From assembly GCF_910593725.1 (NCBI RefSeq), contig NZ_OU343031.1, forward strand, positions 124,001 through 188,000: a stretch of 64,000 nucleotides of DNA, written 5' to 3'. Positions 52,713 through 63,491 of the stretch are shown piece after piece (position 1 is the first letter of the stretch; the number at the start of each line of letters is the position of its first letter). Origin of the DNA: Candidatus Vallotiella hemipterorum (GTDB lineage Bacteria; Pseudomonadota; Gammaproteobacteria; Burkholderiales; Burkholderiaceae). The position numbers and the translations under genes are program-made. Below the pieces are notes generated by a model that ran no database searches, was not told the origin of the DNA, and saw only the letters and a program-made list of their open reading frames with translations.

Positions 52713-54815
52713 TCATGTCTTAAGCTTAGAGATATCGGCTACGCAGTTCATCTGCTCGTACAGCAGCGCTAATAAGCCAAGTCGATTCGCTCTCAATGCG
52801 GAATTATCCGTATTAATCATTACATCTTTAAAAAACATATTAACCGAATCGCTCATCGACGCGAGTGCCAACAAAGCACCCGTGTAATCGCGTGAGTGCA
52901 GCCGGTCTTGAACGGTTGGCGTAATATTCTGCAATTGCTCAAACAACGTGAATTCTGCGCACTCTACGAATAGCTGCGTTTTAATATGCCGTGGCGCGCT
53001 GTTTGATTTCTTTAGGATATTCATAATCCGCTTGTTAGCTACCGCTAGCGATTCTGCTGCAGGCAGCGCAGCGAATTCACGTACCGCATCGAGTCGGCTG
53101 ATAATGTTATCAATACGGGTAGGATTTTGGCTCAGTACCGCCTCTACCTCCTTGGCATTATAGCCATACCCGCGCAATAAACTGCGTAGGCGGTCGATAA
53201 AAAAGTCGTACAATGCACTAGTTGGATCAATAACTTGTGTATGGGTCGAAAATTGGGTATATGTATGCCGTAATAGGTCTATAAGATCTATAGGTAGCCG
53301 CTTTTCAAGAATAATACGCAGGAGACCAAGTGCATGTCGTCGCAGAGCATAGGGGTCTTTTTCCCCAGTAGGCTGCAGGCCGATACCCCAGATACCGACT
53401 AGCGCCTCGATTTTATCAGCAACTGCAATTATGGTACCAATTGTAGTTGACGGTAACTCGTCGCCCGTAAAGCGGGGCCGGTAGTGCTCTAAACACCCGA
53501 TGGCGATCTCTTCAGATTCACCATCGTACCGCGCATAGTAAGCTCCCATTATACCCTGCAATTCTGGAAACTCACCTACCATATATGTGAGTAGATCTGC
53601 CTTAGCTAGACGGGCTGTTCGTGCTGCTAAACGTGCATCTACACCGACGATAGGCGCAATTAATATAGCTAGAGCCTCTATGCGCTCAGTGCGCTGTAAC
53701 TGAGAGCCAAGCTTGTGATGGTACACTACGCTAGCTAGCAGCGGTACGCGTTGTTCAAGAGTCTTTTTCTTATCCTGTTCGAAGAAGAACTTTGCATCGG
53801 TTAGTCGTGAGCGTACGACACGCTCATTGCCTATCACGATTTGCTTGGGTGTGTCGGTCTGCAAATTTGAGACTACTAAAAAACGTGGTTGCAATTTGCC
53901 GAAAGCGTTAGTTAGCACAAAATACTTTTGGTTTGTCTGCATCGTTAAAATCAAGCATTCCTGAGGCACTTTCAAAAATACTTGATCAAAATGGCATGCA
54001 TAGACAATCGGCCATTCAACTAGCGCATTTACTTCATTAAGTAGAGTTTCGGGCATTAGGACATGGTCAACGCCCGCGCGCTCGAGTAATTGTATTCGGA
54101 TCGCCTCTTTGCGTTCTAGCATACTCACAATAACCTTACCACGATGCTTAAGCACATGTTTATAGTTATCTGCATGTAAGACCTTGATCTGACCTTCCGA
54201 CAGAAATCTATGGCCTAGCGTGATATTATTAGCTCTTAATCCGAGTGCTGTAATCGGAATAACACGATTAGCATGTAGTGCGATAAGCCGGTGTATTGGG
54301 CGTATAAACTGCACATTCGTGCCGTCTGGCCGCTGATACGTCAAAATCTTATGAGTCGTAAGCTTAGTTAGAGTTTCGTCTAGAGCGTTCTGCAGACCAT
54401 CTTCTAAGGTTACACCTGGCGCAGTGTACTTCAAGAAAAACGCTTCGATTTTGCCGTCAATTACCCGTTCTAGTCGCGTGAGTGGTATATCTGGAAAGCC
54501 AAGAGCTATAAGCCTTTTTATTAGCTGATCGCTCGGTTGCCCGTTAGATTTTAGCGCAACGGAAACTGGTAGCACTTTTTTATATATCCAGCGCTGTGGT
54601 GCTACTGTACGCACGTTATGGATTATAACGGCTAGCCGACGTGGCGTACCGAACGGCTCGAACGAGGGTACTCTGCCTTTGTCGATGTCTATTAGGTCGT
54701 GTATAGCTAGTTGTTCAACTAAACAGTGAGAAAAGACACTCGATAATTGATTGAGAGCTTTTGGTGGTAGCTCTTCTGTTAGCAGTTCAATGAGTAAGGT
54801 GTCTGAATGACTCAT
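52713..54815 (-). CDS. glyS: Glycyl-tRNA synthetase beta subunit
   Basis: Beta subunit of the bacterial alpha2beta2 GlyRS, which binds tRNA. It has 700 residues, normal. LLIELLTEELPPKAL opens it. FGTPRRLAV, VEWPIVYACHFDQVFLKVP, YFVLTNAFGKLQPRFLVVSN, LRRHALGLLRI and the HD-like middle are typical. It lies 103 bases after glyQ. Confidence 0.96.
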   Translation of the reverse strand: MSHSDTLLIELLTEELPPKALNQLSSVFSHCLVEQLAIHDLIDIDKGRVPSFEPFGTPRRLAVIIHNVRTVAPQRWIYKKVLPVSVALKSNGQPSDQLIKRLIALGFPDIPLTRLERVIDGKIEAFFLKYTAPGVTLEDGLQNALDETLTKLTTHKILTYQRPDGTNVQFIRPIHRLIALHANRVIPITALGLRANNITLGHRFLSEGQIKVLHADNYKHVLKHRGKVIVSMLERKEAIRIQLLERAGVDHVLMPETLLNEVNALVEWPIVYACHFDQVFLKVPQECLILTMQTNQKYFVLTNAFGKLQPRFLVVSNLQTDTPKQIVIGNERVVRSRLTDAKFFFEQDKKKTLEQRVPLLASVVYHHKLGSQLQRTERIEALAILIAPIVGVDARLAARTARLAKADLLTYMVGEFPELQGIMGAYYARYDGESEEIAIGCLEHYRPRFTGDELPSTTIGTIIAVADKIEALVGIWGIGLQPTGEKDPYALRRHALGLLRIILEKRLPIDLIDLLRHTYTQFSTHTQVIDPTSALYDFFIDRLRSLLRGYGYNAKEVEAVLSQNPTRIDNIISRLDAVREFAALPAAESLAVANKRIMNILKKSNSAPRHIKTQLFVECAEFTLFEQLQNITPTVQDRLHSRDYTGALLALASMSDSVNMFFKDVMINTDNSALRANRLGLLALLYEQMNCVADISKLKT

Positions 54816-54918
54816 TGGGATGGCTTTTCTATCGTCTTAAGCATTATTTTGAAGCTTTCATCTAACTCTTTTAACTCTTTTCGTTAGTAGCACCTAATAA
54901 AGTGCCGCGGCATTCTTC

Positions 54919-55863
54919 CTAAGTAGCGATGGTGCTACACGCATGTGCGCATGCTACTTCGTATAACATCGGAAATCCGAGTGCTTTCCTCGAATTGTAG
55001 TATGCTTGCGCCACTAGTCTAGATAGATCGCGAATGCGGCTAATATACGTTGCACGTTCAGTTACGGAAATCGCTCCGCGTGCCTCGAGTAAGTTAAAGG
55101 TGTGTGCTGTTTTTAGAACCAGCTCGTAGGACGGCACCGCGAGGTGCTGCTTAACAATGCGTCTGGCCTCACTTTCATAGGCATTAAATAGCATAAACAG
55201 TAGCTCAACATTCGATTGCTCAAAGTTGTATGTTGACTGTTCAATCTCATTCTGGCGGAATATGTCACCGTAACTTAATTGGTGCAACAACTTTCCAGTT
55301 GGGCTAGTTTCTTCCCATTCAGACCATACTAAATCAAATACATTTTCAACCTGCTGTACATACATAGCTAGACGCTCGATACCATATGTGATTTCACTGA
55401 GTACGGGCTTGCAATTAAGCCCCCCAACTTGCTGGAAGTAGGTAAACTGCGTGATCTCCATCCCGTTAAGCCACACTTCCCATCCGAGCCCCCAGGCTCC
55501 TAGAGTTGGGTTCTCCCAGTCATCCTCAACAAAGCGCACATCGTTCTGCTGCAGGTCGAGTCCTAGCACCTGAAGCGAGCCTAGGTATAAATCTAAGATA
55601 TTTTCCGGTGCTGGTTTAAAGACCACTTGGTACTGATAGTATTGTTGCATTCGATTTGGATTCTTACCGTAACGGCCATCCTTCGGACGCCGAGAGGGCT
55701 GTACATAAGCGGCACGCCATGGTTCAGGTCCAATTGCCCGCAGGAATGTCGCGATATGCGAAGTTCCTGCGCCTACTTCCATATCGTATGGTTGCAGGAG
55801 TGCGCAGCCCTGTTTATCCCAGTAAGACTGCAATATCAGAATAATTTTCTGGAACGTGAGCAT
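54919..55863 (-). CDS. glyQ: Glycyl-tRNA synthetase alpha subunit
   Basis: Catalytic alpha subunit of tetrameric GlyRS. It has 314 residues. [59 protein letters not shown] and [20 protein letters not shown] are nearly invariant family blocks. Intact. Confidence 0.97.
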   Translation of the reverse strand: MLTFQKIILILQSYWDKQGCALLQPYDMEVGAGTSHIATFLRAIGPEPWRAAYVQPSRRPKDGRYGKNPNRMQQYYQYQVVFKPAPENILDLYLGSLQVLGLDLQQNDVRFVEDDWENPTLGAWGLGWEVWLNGMEITQFTYFQQVGGLNCKPVLSEITYGIERLAMYVQQVENVFDLVWSEWEETSPTGKLLHQLSYGDIFRQNEIEQSTYNFEQSNVELLFMLFNAYESEARRIVKQHLAVPSYELVLKTAHTFNLLEARGAISVTERATYISRIRDLSRLVAQAYYNSRKALGFPMLYEVACAHACSTIAT

Positions 55864-56849
55864 AAAATGCTTTTAGAGAAAGACAGGTAGACGTACATGC
55901 ACCGGCATACGCCGCCGCTCTAGACCGGAAAGTACCACAAAAGAAAATGGTAGCAAAAAAGGCTTAAACTTGAGTTAAGTGCCTGCATAAAAATTTACCG
56001 TTAATATCGGTATATACGGGTTTCCAGTTGTCAATAGTAAGTTAAAGGCAAGTAAGCAGACAATTAATGTGCTCACTGCACTTCGTGGTCTAGTCCAGAG
56101 TGCATGTTACGTTATGCTAGGTAGAGATATAGCTAGCTACCTAATATTTTATATCGCCTTATGCTTATCGCTGCATCTAAGTAGAAGACATGCGGATTTA
56201 AAGAGTAAAAAGCGACTTGCTGACCGTCAAATTCTATTTGAGATGTTTAAAAAAACTTCCTGCATTCTTAGCTATTTGAGAAACATCTATGCCTACTACT
56301 AGGTAGTAGTACCTGTAAAACTATTTTAGTATTTACTCAAAAGAAGAATACAGAAATCTAGGTTTTAGAGATTTTTCTCAGCAACACCTTTTATCAAGAC
56401 AATTCTTGAGTGCATACATCAGTTGGATTCTGATTGAGTATAAGAATACATGAGCTTATCTAATCTCATCTCTCTAAAAGCATATCTTATTTGGTTAAAC
56501 AGCGGATTTTGTCTATTGACATAAAAGTACATATAACTAAGCTCAGTAGTAAAATCTACCACAGATTCAGTAACAACAATAAACCCGGAGGTAAGCTACC
56601 TAAGCTATCTCGCAAATAATTTATACAGGTTATTTAACTGATTTCCGCGCTCTTGCAAAGCACATTAATAGTATAATGCAGCATTTTATATCGCTAATAT
56701 CAAAGCAGGGTAGTAGCCGAAAAATTAATTTTATACACTTACAATTCCGTAAATAGTAGAAGTCTAATATCTATAATAGATCGAGTGTATATAAAATATG
56801 CAGGACAGAGTTAATGTCTAGAAATAATTTTCGGAAAGATAAAACATTG
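55864..56849. other. Gene-free gap between glyQ and lnt
   Basis: I recall glyQ and lnt as near neighbours in Burkholderia, so a gap of almost 1 kb is unexpected. One plus-strand open stretch (56069-56302, 77 codons with a hydrophobic segment LIFYIALCLSLHL) is unrecognised and lacks a ribosome site. The right half is AT-rich. No pseudogene is recognised. Confidence 0.5.
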
Positions 56850-58496
56850 CTACTTATGCGCGTATGCATCCCCCCTGCCTACCATCCAGAACCTAATAGC
56901 TAGCCCAACTAGTGATATTATTAGTATGGGTGTATTACCAGTAACGATATAAGGTGTTATGCCATTGCGGCCTTGTACACAGGCATCGAGGCTGTTTAGG
57001 GTAAAGCGGTTTAACTGGGCCGCGATTGATCCGTCTGCATTAATCATCGCAGTCACGCCGGTATTAGTTGCGCATAACATTGGCCTCCCGGTCTCAAGCG
57101 TGCGCATTTGTGCAATCTGCAGGTGATGTTCCTGTGCAATCGTATTGCCAAACCAACCTAGGTTTGTCGAGTTGACTAGAATACTAGATTGAGACGAATT
57201 TTTGCGTAGAGAGCAAGAAATTTCTTCGCCAAAAATATCTTCATAGCAAATGTTTGGCAAGATTAACTGCTTGTGTACGATAAACGGTGGTTGTGTTTGG
57301 CTACCACGCGAAAAGTCGCCCAATGGCATATTCATCATGTTTACAAACCATCGAAAACCCCACGGAACAAACTCGCCGAACGGCACTAAATGATGTTTCT
57401 CGTACTGATATGGAATCGACGATCCTGGTGTGATCCCGTATAGCGAATTAGTAAAATTCTTTAGCTTGTTTGAGCCCATTGTGATACCAACTGTACCAAA
57501 CAAGACTGAGGCGTGTGTAGTGTCTGAGAAGTGCTGTATCGCTTTACAGAACTGAGGCGATGCTTCATATGGCGGCAATGGAATACTAGTTTCAGGCATT
57601 ACGATCAGATCAGCCGGCTTTTCCATTATAAGTTTCTGATATAACGCAATAGCATGACGTATACTTACTGGCTCAAATTTCGAGCTCTGCTCGATATTAC
57701 CTTGCAGCAAACGCACCGAAAGTCTAGGCCCGCATTGCTGGGTCCATGTTATGCGTGAGAGCAGCTCTCCGCTTAATAGCAGTGCTGCTGCAATGACGCC
57801 AGACATAAGCCATATAGCTATACCACGTTCACTGCCAATATATATCACCGTCTGTACTATTAACGCGCTGACGAGAGCTAGGATCCAGCCAATTCCGTAA
57901 ACGCCGATAAGTGGAGCAAAACCGGCTAGCGGACCATTAACTTGCGCATAACCACTAGCTAGCCAGGGAAAGCCAGTGAAGAGTGTCCCGCGCAGCCATT
58001 CTCCTAATGTCCATGCACAGGCGAATGCTATGCTAGCATACCAGCTCAGCGTTACCTCCGTCTTCCATGGTCTGCTCAGCGTGTAGCACATATACCATAG
58101 TCCAGCCGAAAAAGCTGGATAAAGGGCTAGATAGAGCGCAAATAGAACAACTATGGTACCGGCTATAAGCGAAGGCATATGGCCATAGAAGTGCATACTT
58201 ATGTATAACCACCACACCCCGCTGACAAACTGACCGAAACCAAATGTACCACCAGCTAGCAATGCAGTACATAGCGTACGCGTTTGTGACAGCAACCAGA
58301 ACATACAGAAAAAAATCACCAGCTCTAGCCAGCCCCCATGTTGCGAGGGCGCGAACGCAAGCGTATTTAGTGCACCCAGTATGCTCATCAGAATTAAATT
58401 CAGCACCGTAGTACGATGTTTGTATGAATTATGTGATGGCGTTGGACTAAATAAATCGGTTTGGTACGCGGGATCCTGAATCCGATTATTAATCAT
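56850..58496 (-). CDS. lnt: Apolipoprotein N-acyltransferase
   Basis: Inner-membrane enzyme that adds the third acyl chain to lipoproteins. It has 548 residues: six to eight membrane helices in the first 250 residues, then a nitrilase-like periplasmic domain with the catalytic triad E302 (VMPETSIPL), K367 (YEKHHLVPFGEFVPW) and C417 (NICYEDIFGE). A final membrane helix lies near 520-540. It is 55 bases after corC. Confidence 0.95.
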   Translation of the reverse strand: MINNRIQDPAYQTDLFSPTPSHNSYKHRTTVLNLILMSILGALNTLAFAPSQHGGWLELVIFFCMFWLLSQTRTLCTALLAGGTFGFGQFVSGVWWLYISMHFYGHMPSLIAGTIVVLFALYLALYPAFSAGLWYMCYTLSRPWKTEVTLSWYASIAFACAWTLGEWLRGTLFTGFPWLASGYAQVNGPLAGFAPLIGVYGIGWILALVSALIVQTVIYIGSERGIAIWLMSGVIAAALLLSGELLSRITWTQQCGPRLSVRLLQGNIEQSSKFEPVSIRHAIALYQKLIMEKPADLIVMPETSIPLPPYEASPQFCKAIQHFSDTTHASVLFGTVGITMGSNKLKNFTNSLYGITPGSSIPYQYEKHHLVPFGEFVPWGFRWFVNMMNMPLGDFSRGSQTQPPFIVHKQLILPNICYEDIFGEEISCSLRKNSSQSSILVNSTNLGWFGNTIAQEHHLQIAQMRTLETGRPMLCATNTGVTAMINADGSIAAQLNRFTLNSLDACVQGRNGITPYIVTGNTPILIISLVGLAIRFWMVGRGDAYAHK

Positions 58497-58551
58497 ATAT
58501 CACTATAGAAAAAGCGCATACGCGACGCGCTCTCTAGATTCAATGATTATC

Positions 58552-59439
58552 CTAGTCGCGGTATGAGACCGTCGTGCCAGGAAGTACATGCTTAGCAAGC
58601 AGCATATGAACCTGTCGAGCATCGCTGCGCAAAATCACGAATACAAAATCATCGATCTGCACCTTTTCGCCACGATGGGGAACACGCCCTAAATGATGTG
58701 TGACCAAGCCACCGATCGTGTCAGCCTCGTCATCGCAGTACTGTGTATTAAACATCTCATTAAACTGTTCGATCTCAGTTAGTGCACGTACCCGATAGCC
58801 GCCGTCCGGCGTTGCGATAATGTTGCCTTCTTCTTCGTCAAAATCATATTCATCTTCGATGTCACCAACGATCTGCTCAAGTACATCCTCGATAGTAATC
58901 AATCCAGCGACACCCCCGTATTCATCTACTACGATCGCAATATGATTATGGTTCTCTCGGAAGTCATGCAAGAGTACGTTTAAGCGCTTTGATTCAGGAA
59001 TAAACACAGCAGGGCGTAACATGCCGCGCACGTCGAATTCCTCTTCTGCATAGTAGCGCAGAAGATCTTTCGCGAGCATGATGCCAATCACGTTGTCGCG
59101 ATTACCGTCATATACTGGATAGCGTGAATGTGCTTTCTCTAGAACGAACGGAATAAACTGATCGGGCCTATCAGCGATATTAATCGCGTCCATCTGAGCC
59201 CTTGGCACCATGACGTCGCGTGCACATAAATCAGCAACCTGGAATACGCCTTCAATCATCGATAGCGAGTCGGCATCAATCAAATTACGTGTGTGCGCAT
59301 CCTGCAGAATTGCGAGCAATTGCGCACGAGATTCCGGCTCGGGCGAGATGAGATTGGTCAAGCGCTCGAGTAACGAGCGTGGTTTATCTGGATCTTTCGA
59401 GTAACTTTTCCGACTGGGATACGGGTCGTTCATTTGCAA
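58552..59439 (-). CDS. corC: CorC-type CBS-domain protein
   Basis: Cytoplasmic CBS-pair plus CorC_HlyC domain protein, linked to Mg2+/Co2+ efflux in enterics. It has 295 residues. CARDVMVPRAQMDAI, HSRYPVYDGNRDNVIGIMLAKDLL, HIAIVVDEYGGVAGLITIED and the C-terminal DTIGGLVTHHLGRVPHRGE are typical. It sits in the ybeY-corC-lnt order common in proteobacteria. Confidence 0.94.
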   Translation of the reverse strand: MQMNDPYPSRKSYSKDPDKPRSLLERLTNLISPEPESRAQLLAILQDAHTRNLIDADSLSMIEGVFQVADLCARDVMVPRAQMDAINIADRPDQFIPFVLEKAHSRYPVYDGNRDNVIGIMLAKDLLRYYAEEEFDVRGMLRPAVFIPESKRLNVLLHDFRENHNHIAIVVDEYGGVAGLITIEDVLEQIVGDIEDEYDFDEEEGNIIATPDGGYRVRALTEIEQFNEMFNTQYCDDEADTIGGLVTHHLGRVPHRGEKVQIDDFVFVILRSDARQVHMLLAKHVLPGTTVSYRD

Positions 59440-59828
59440 GCGTCCCGCGAGACCGGACGCGCGATAGGGATAATCAAGGATACACTAAATAGAATATGTA
59501 TTTGCATACCACTCGATTGTTACTGGCTAGGCACCGCCAGCACAGAATAATGCGTAACCATGGGAAATCTCCTTATAGACTATTAGAAAGCGTACTCCGC
59601 AGCTATATTTACGCGTCCCACCGTTAGAGTGCTACTTGATAAGTACCTAGCTGAGCATCAATTCTGCCATCGTGTTACATACGACCTACTGTATAAGTTA
59701 GCGCACTGCGCGAGATAAGCACAATTCTCCTATATATTAGGATCAAAATATTGAAGGCCGAAAAGCTATAAATCTCTTATGCAGTCCCGATGCGTACGGG
59801 ATTGTTTAATATATAAGTTAATGCTTAT
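59440..59828. other. Spacer between corC and ybeY
   Basis: Nearly 390 bases without a readable gene. A hairpin just below ybeY (59782-59805) is listed separately. Confidence 0.5.
59782..59805 (-). terminator. Hairpin downstream of ybeY, possible terminator
   Basis: CAGTCCCG and CGGGATTG pair over 8 bp (one G-U) around 7 bases, 24 bases after the ybeY stop in the direction of its transcription. The T-run is poor. Confidence 0.35.
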
Positions 59829-60302
59829 TTAGCCCCGTTGAATATACGGGTCTAAATAACCGAGCCTATCTAGAGCATCTTTTTCAATCAACTCCATCTT
59901 ACGTGCCTGCTTATCATTTGTATGATCGAAACCCTGAGCATGCAGAACGCCGTGTATAATGAGGTGCGCGTAGTGTGCATCTATCGGTTTATACTGTTCA
60001 TTCGCCTCGTTTTCAACTACCGAACAACAGAGCACTAGGTCGCCACTGATAGTCCGGTTACGCAATCTCCCATACGAAAATGTCAGAACGTTAGTTGGAT
60101 AATTCCTACCTCGGTAGCGATAGTTTAACGTACGGCCTTCTTGCTCATCGACGAAACGAATTGTTAAATCGGCGTGCTCCAAAAGCGCGGCCCGAACCCA
60201 TCTAGTAATTCTAGTCTGCGTTAACAATGCTTTATGAGCGCTAAACATTTTAGCCTGGAACTGCAGGCTTAATTTAAGCTTTAGAGAACAGGATGCTTTC
60301 AT
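59829..60302 (-). CDS. ybeY: Endoribonuclease YbeY
   Basis: Metal-dependent RNase in 16S rRNA maturation and ribosome quality control. It has 157 residues. The zinc motif is HGVLHAQGFDH (H-x3-H-x5-H), and NYRYRGRNYPTNVLTFSYG and GDLVLC are conserved. The normal upstream partner phoH is not found intact in the next 2.3 kb. Confidence 0.93.
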   Translation of the reverse strand: MKASCSLKLKLSLQFQAKMFSAHKALLTQTRITRWVRAALLEHADLTIRFVDEQEGRTLNYRYRGRNYPTNVLTFSYGRLRNRTISGDLVLCCSVVENEANEQYKPIDAHYAHLIIHGVLHAQGFDHTNDKQARKMELIEKDALDRLGYLDPYIQRG

Positions 60303-62663
60303 ACTAAATATATCTAGGGGAAATACTGTGCCTCATTAGCACGTATATAATGCCTGAGCGCAATGTTATATATTTTGTACTGAATCCGTGATGCCACTAC
60401 TAATAGCTCGCCCTTATTATCCATGGAGATATATTAACTTTAGTGAGGTTATTAGTCATCTGACTGACCCTAACCCAAAACCGATTTATGTAACAATATC
60501 TTTATCTGCTTCGTTTATAATGAAGTGTGTAAAATGAGCATCCTATCTTAGGGGTAGGAATATCTTCTACGTTGTCATAAGTTCAGTTAAAATACCCTAC
60601 AAGAAATTAACAGCATGCAAATCGATCGGCGTGGTACTTCGTAGCCTAAATTACGACTCTCTAACGGCAGAGTTGCTAGCCTGGATTAATAATATCCCGA
60701 GAGAGATTAGAGCATTCTGATTAAGAGTAAAAATGTAGCAGGTAATTATTAGTGACCTCCTAAATTATTTTATATCTTGCTCGCGTTGCTAATTAACCGG
60801 CTAGCTAGGTCACATGTGAATTAAATAGGGCGGAGTCCGCGGATTTAGTATAGGCGGTGGCGTACATCCAGTCTCTGACTCGTTCTAACTGGGAACACAT
60901 CCCTGTATATTCCTAAGAGGCGTAAAGCTGTAGCTCGCTCTTAGCGCAATAATATGCAGAGAAGCTTGCTGTAGGAGCGAAAAGTACTGCAGAACTTGTT
61001 AAACTAGCTAATACTTATAGTATACGAGAGATAGAATGGCGAGCTATAGATCACAGTTTAGGACTAGCCGAAGAGATGCGTGCCTTAAGATTATCTTACA
61101 CACACCCCGTGCACTCTCAGACTCCGGCTTGTTGCATCCCATAGCCATGCTCGCGCTATTTCGCTGACGCCAGCGACTTCTACCTATATATTTTTGTATA
61201 TAGCAGTATTTCTACTCGGATTCTACACCTTGCTTATACGCATTTAGCAAAATTAAATGCATTATTTTACTATGTACAGTATAGTATTACTAATCTAATT
61301 TAGCGTAATAAAACTGTGTCTATTAATGGCACTAATTTTTAGAATCAAAGTCTCTAGAAATCAAAAATATGTCTTGACCTTTTTGGGTTATGTTGGCTGA
61401 ATTTATTCCATTTCTAATGGAAGCAGCTACAAATTTATATGGATCTAGAATTATTATTTCTGGGCGAGGTAGATTAGTAGTCATTGCGATCGTTTATTCT
61501 AAGCAGAATCAGCTATAGAAATGAGGCGCTATAATTTTATCATCTGTCATATATGTATAGACTAACAGGAGTTTCTGTGGGCTTATATTGTAGGAATAAA
61601 TATCCTTCAAAAGCGGGCTAAGAATAGTAGTGATATAAGCATGCAGTCCTGATAATATATTTATCCGAATTTAACTAGCGGGGGGGGGAGGTAGATAGTA
61701 GGGCCTATTCGCAGAATATTTATGCCATCTTACTAAATACCATGCATCTATAAATAAGATATAAAACCTGTCTTAAGTGAACAAAGTGCACCAACAAAAA
61801 ACTTCTAAACTTTAAGTGGGTCTGCCTACTAGGACCACTCGGTGTACGTCTTGAATAGTAGTTTTCTGATATCTGGGCATCGCAAGTATAGAAGTCGTAT
61901 ATTCTACTTGAGAGGCCGATTGGTGCATGGTCATCCTTAAATTGACGACATAAAACAATCTCTATCTCGCCGACTACCTTGATCACGCTGGCGACCAATG
62001 CGTTTCGTGATGAGAGAGTGGCGTTTAGCACAGTCTTTCATGATCTCCATGACGTTAAGTATTTATAATGACGGGTGGGCCCTAATAGAAATCAGTATGC
62101 GCTCTGCTTCCTTGGTGATTGGATATGGATTAATAAACAGCTCTGTCTCGTCTAAAGATTGTGCTAATGCAGTGCTTTTCTCTTAAAATATATATTGGAA
62201 TGTAGTATACGATACATTTTAAAAGCTGATAGACAATATGCCTCTCCATAAGAGTGGGGAAATTCACTGCAGTAAGCTAGATCACCACCTAATACCGAAT
62301 CGGCGATAGAGTGCATGAAAACTCGTTGAAAGGTATAACACCTTCCTGCTAACTATAGTTGAGTAACTTTTTCTAGTGTGATTGAGTATGATATACAGGT
62401 CTACCGAGACATATTTTGATTAGGCATAGTCGCGAAGCGGCTCGGGTCTGCATATATTGCAAAAATGTGAATTTGATATGCATCAAATATTTTGTTCGGG
62501 ATATTAGAACTACCCAAACAAATATCTAGACTGACTAGTCAGTGTCGGACATAGCACGTTAAACTGCAACCGATACTACGTAGTTTTTATGCGGAAGCCC
62601 TAGTACTTTGATTAAGCACTGCGTGCATGCCGCAGGTGTGCCAGGGCATGCTTCGGAGAAAAA
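60303..62663. other. Eroded region in place of phoH and miaB
   Basis: In Burkholderia phoH and miaB precede ybeY on the same strand. Neither is readable here. The region holds a nine-G run (61680-61688), a 50-codon minus-strand ORF (61332-61484), and decayed minus-strand coding-like sequence at about 61720-62175. One piece near 62175-62065 reads ELFINPYPITKEAERILISI before a stop; I do not recognise it. Confidence 0.5.
61332..61484 (-). CDS. Small unrecognised ORF, 50 aa
   Basis: An open frame from ATG at 61484 to TAG at 61332 encodes MTTNLPRPEIIILDPYKFVA followed by a mixed hydrophilic sequence ending DFDSKN. Composition is protein-like, with an even spread of residues. There is no clear ribosome site and no membrane helix or known motif. 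It could be a chance frame or a fragment of an erased gene. No function can be given. Confidence 0.2.
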   Translation of the reverse strand: MTTNLPRPEIIILDPYKFVAASIRNGINSANITQKGQDIFLISRDFDSKN

Positions 62664-63491
62664 ATGGAAACCGACATCCAAACTATGTTGCCATGGCGTA
62701 TCGAGGATATCGATTTATCGCAGATTGTTCGTTTGCGTTCTGCTATGAATGAGGATTTGCTGCTGCTGTTATGTGCGGCGTCATTTATTGAAAGTGGTTC
62801 AGATTTGTACACTAGTAATCTAAGCACATTCTTCAAAGGCGATTTAGAAGTATCGGGCTGGCTAAACCAGCATTGGGGAAATGAGGAATTGCAGCATGGC
62901 CGTGCGCTAAAGGCTTATATAAATTACGTCTGGCCAGAGTTTAATTGGGATCTAGGGTTTGAACATTTTTTTGATGAGTATTCCAACACATGTTCTTTAG
63001 AAGCTTTTGAAAAAACCTGGGCGCTGGAAATGGTCGCACGCTGTGTAGTAGAGACTGGTACAGCCACATTATATCGAGCGATCAACGAGTATTCAGACGA
63101 GCCAGTTCTCAAGGTGATCACTGATCATATTCGCAATGATGAAGTGCGCCACTATAAATATTTTTTTAGATTTTTTAAAAAGTTTAATCAGATTGAGGGC
63201 AATAATCGTTTTTCTGTGCTAGGCACATTAGTGCGACGCGTAATGGAAATTAAGAATGAAGATTTAGAGATTGCGTTACGACATGTATTCTTAGTTAGAT
63301 ACCCTGCGCTATTTTATAGTAGCACCTATATGCGCGAGAAGGTAGCGCACGTGAATGCACTAGTTCGTACGCATATGTCTGCTGACATGTGCGTGAAGAT
63401 GCTACTTAAGCCGCTCGGCCTGCCTGCACAGATACAACCCATCCTACAGTATCCGATGACTCAGATTGCGCGGCATGTATTCTTTCGCTAG
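62664..63491 (+). CDS. Ferritin-like di-iron four-helix protein
   Basis: A 275-residue protein with the ligand pattern of di-iron four-helix bundles: E43 (FIESGSDLY), E75 and H78 (EELQH), E130 (VVETGTATLY), E160 and H163 (DEVRHYKYFF). The spacing E...ExxH...E...ExxH resembles the ferritin-like/ribonucleotide-reductase-like superfamily, including acyl-ACP desaturase and rubrerythrin relatives. The C-terminal third (about 195-275) is an added helical part. A GGAG ribosome site lies six bases before the ATG. Substrate unknown; oxidation of a lipid or cofactor, or iron/peroxide handling, are possible. It is the only intact gene in 3.7 kb. Confidence 0.8.
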   Translation: METDIQTMLPWRIEDIDLSQIVRLRSAMNEDLLLLLCAASFIESGSDLYTSNLSTFFKGDLEVSGWLNQHWGNEELQHGRALKAYINYVWPEFNWDLGFEHFFDEYSNTCSLEAFEKTWALEMVARCVVETGTATLYRAINEYSDEPVLKVITDHIRNDEVRHYKYFFRFFKKFNQIEGNNRFSVLGTLVRRVMEIKNEDLEIALRHVFLVRYPALFYSSTYMREKVAHVNALVRTHMSADMCVKMLLKPLGLPAQIQPILQYPMTQIARHVFFR

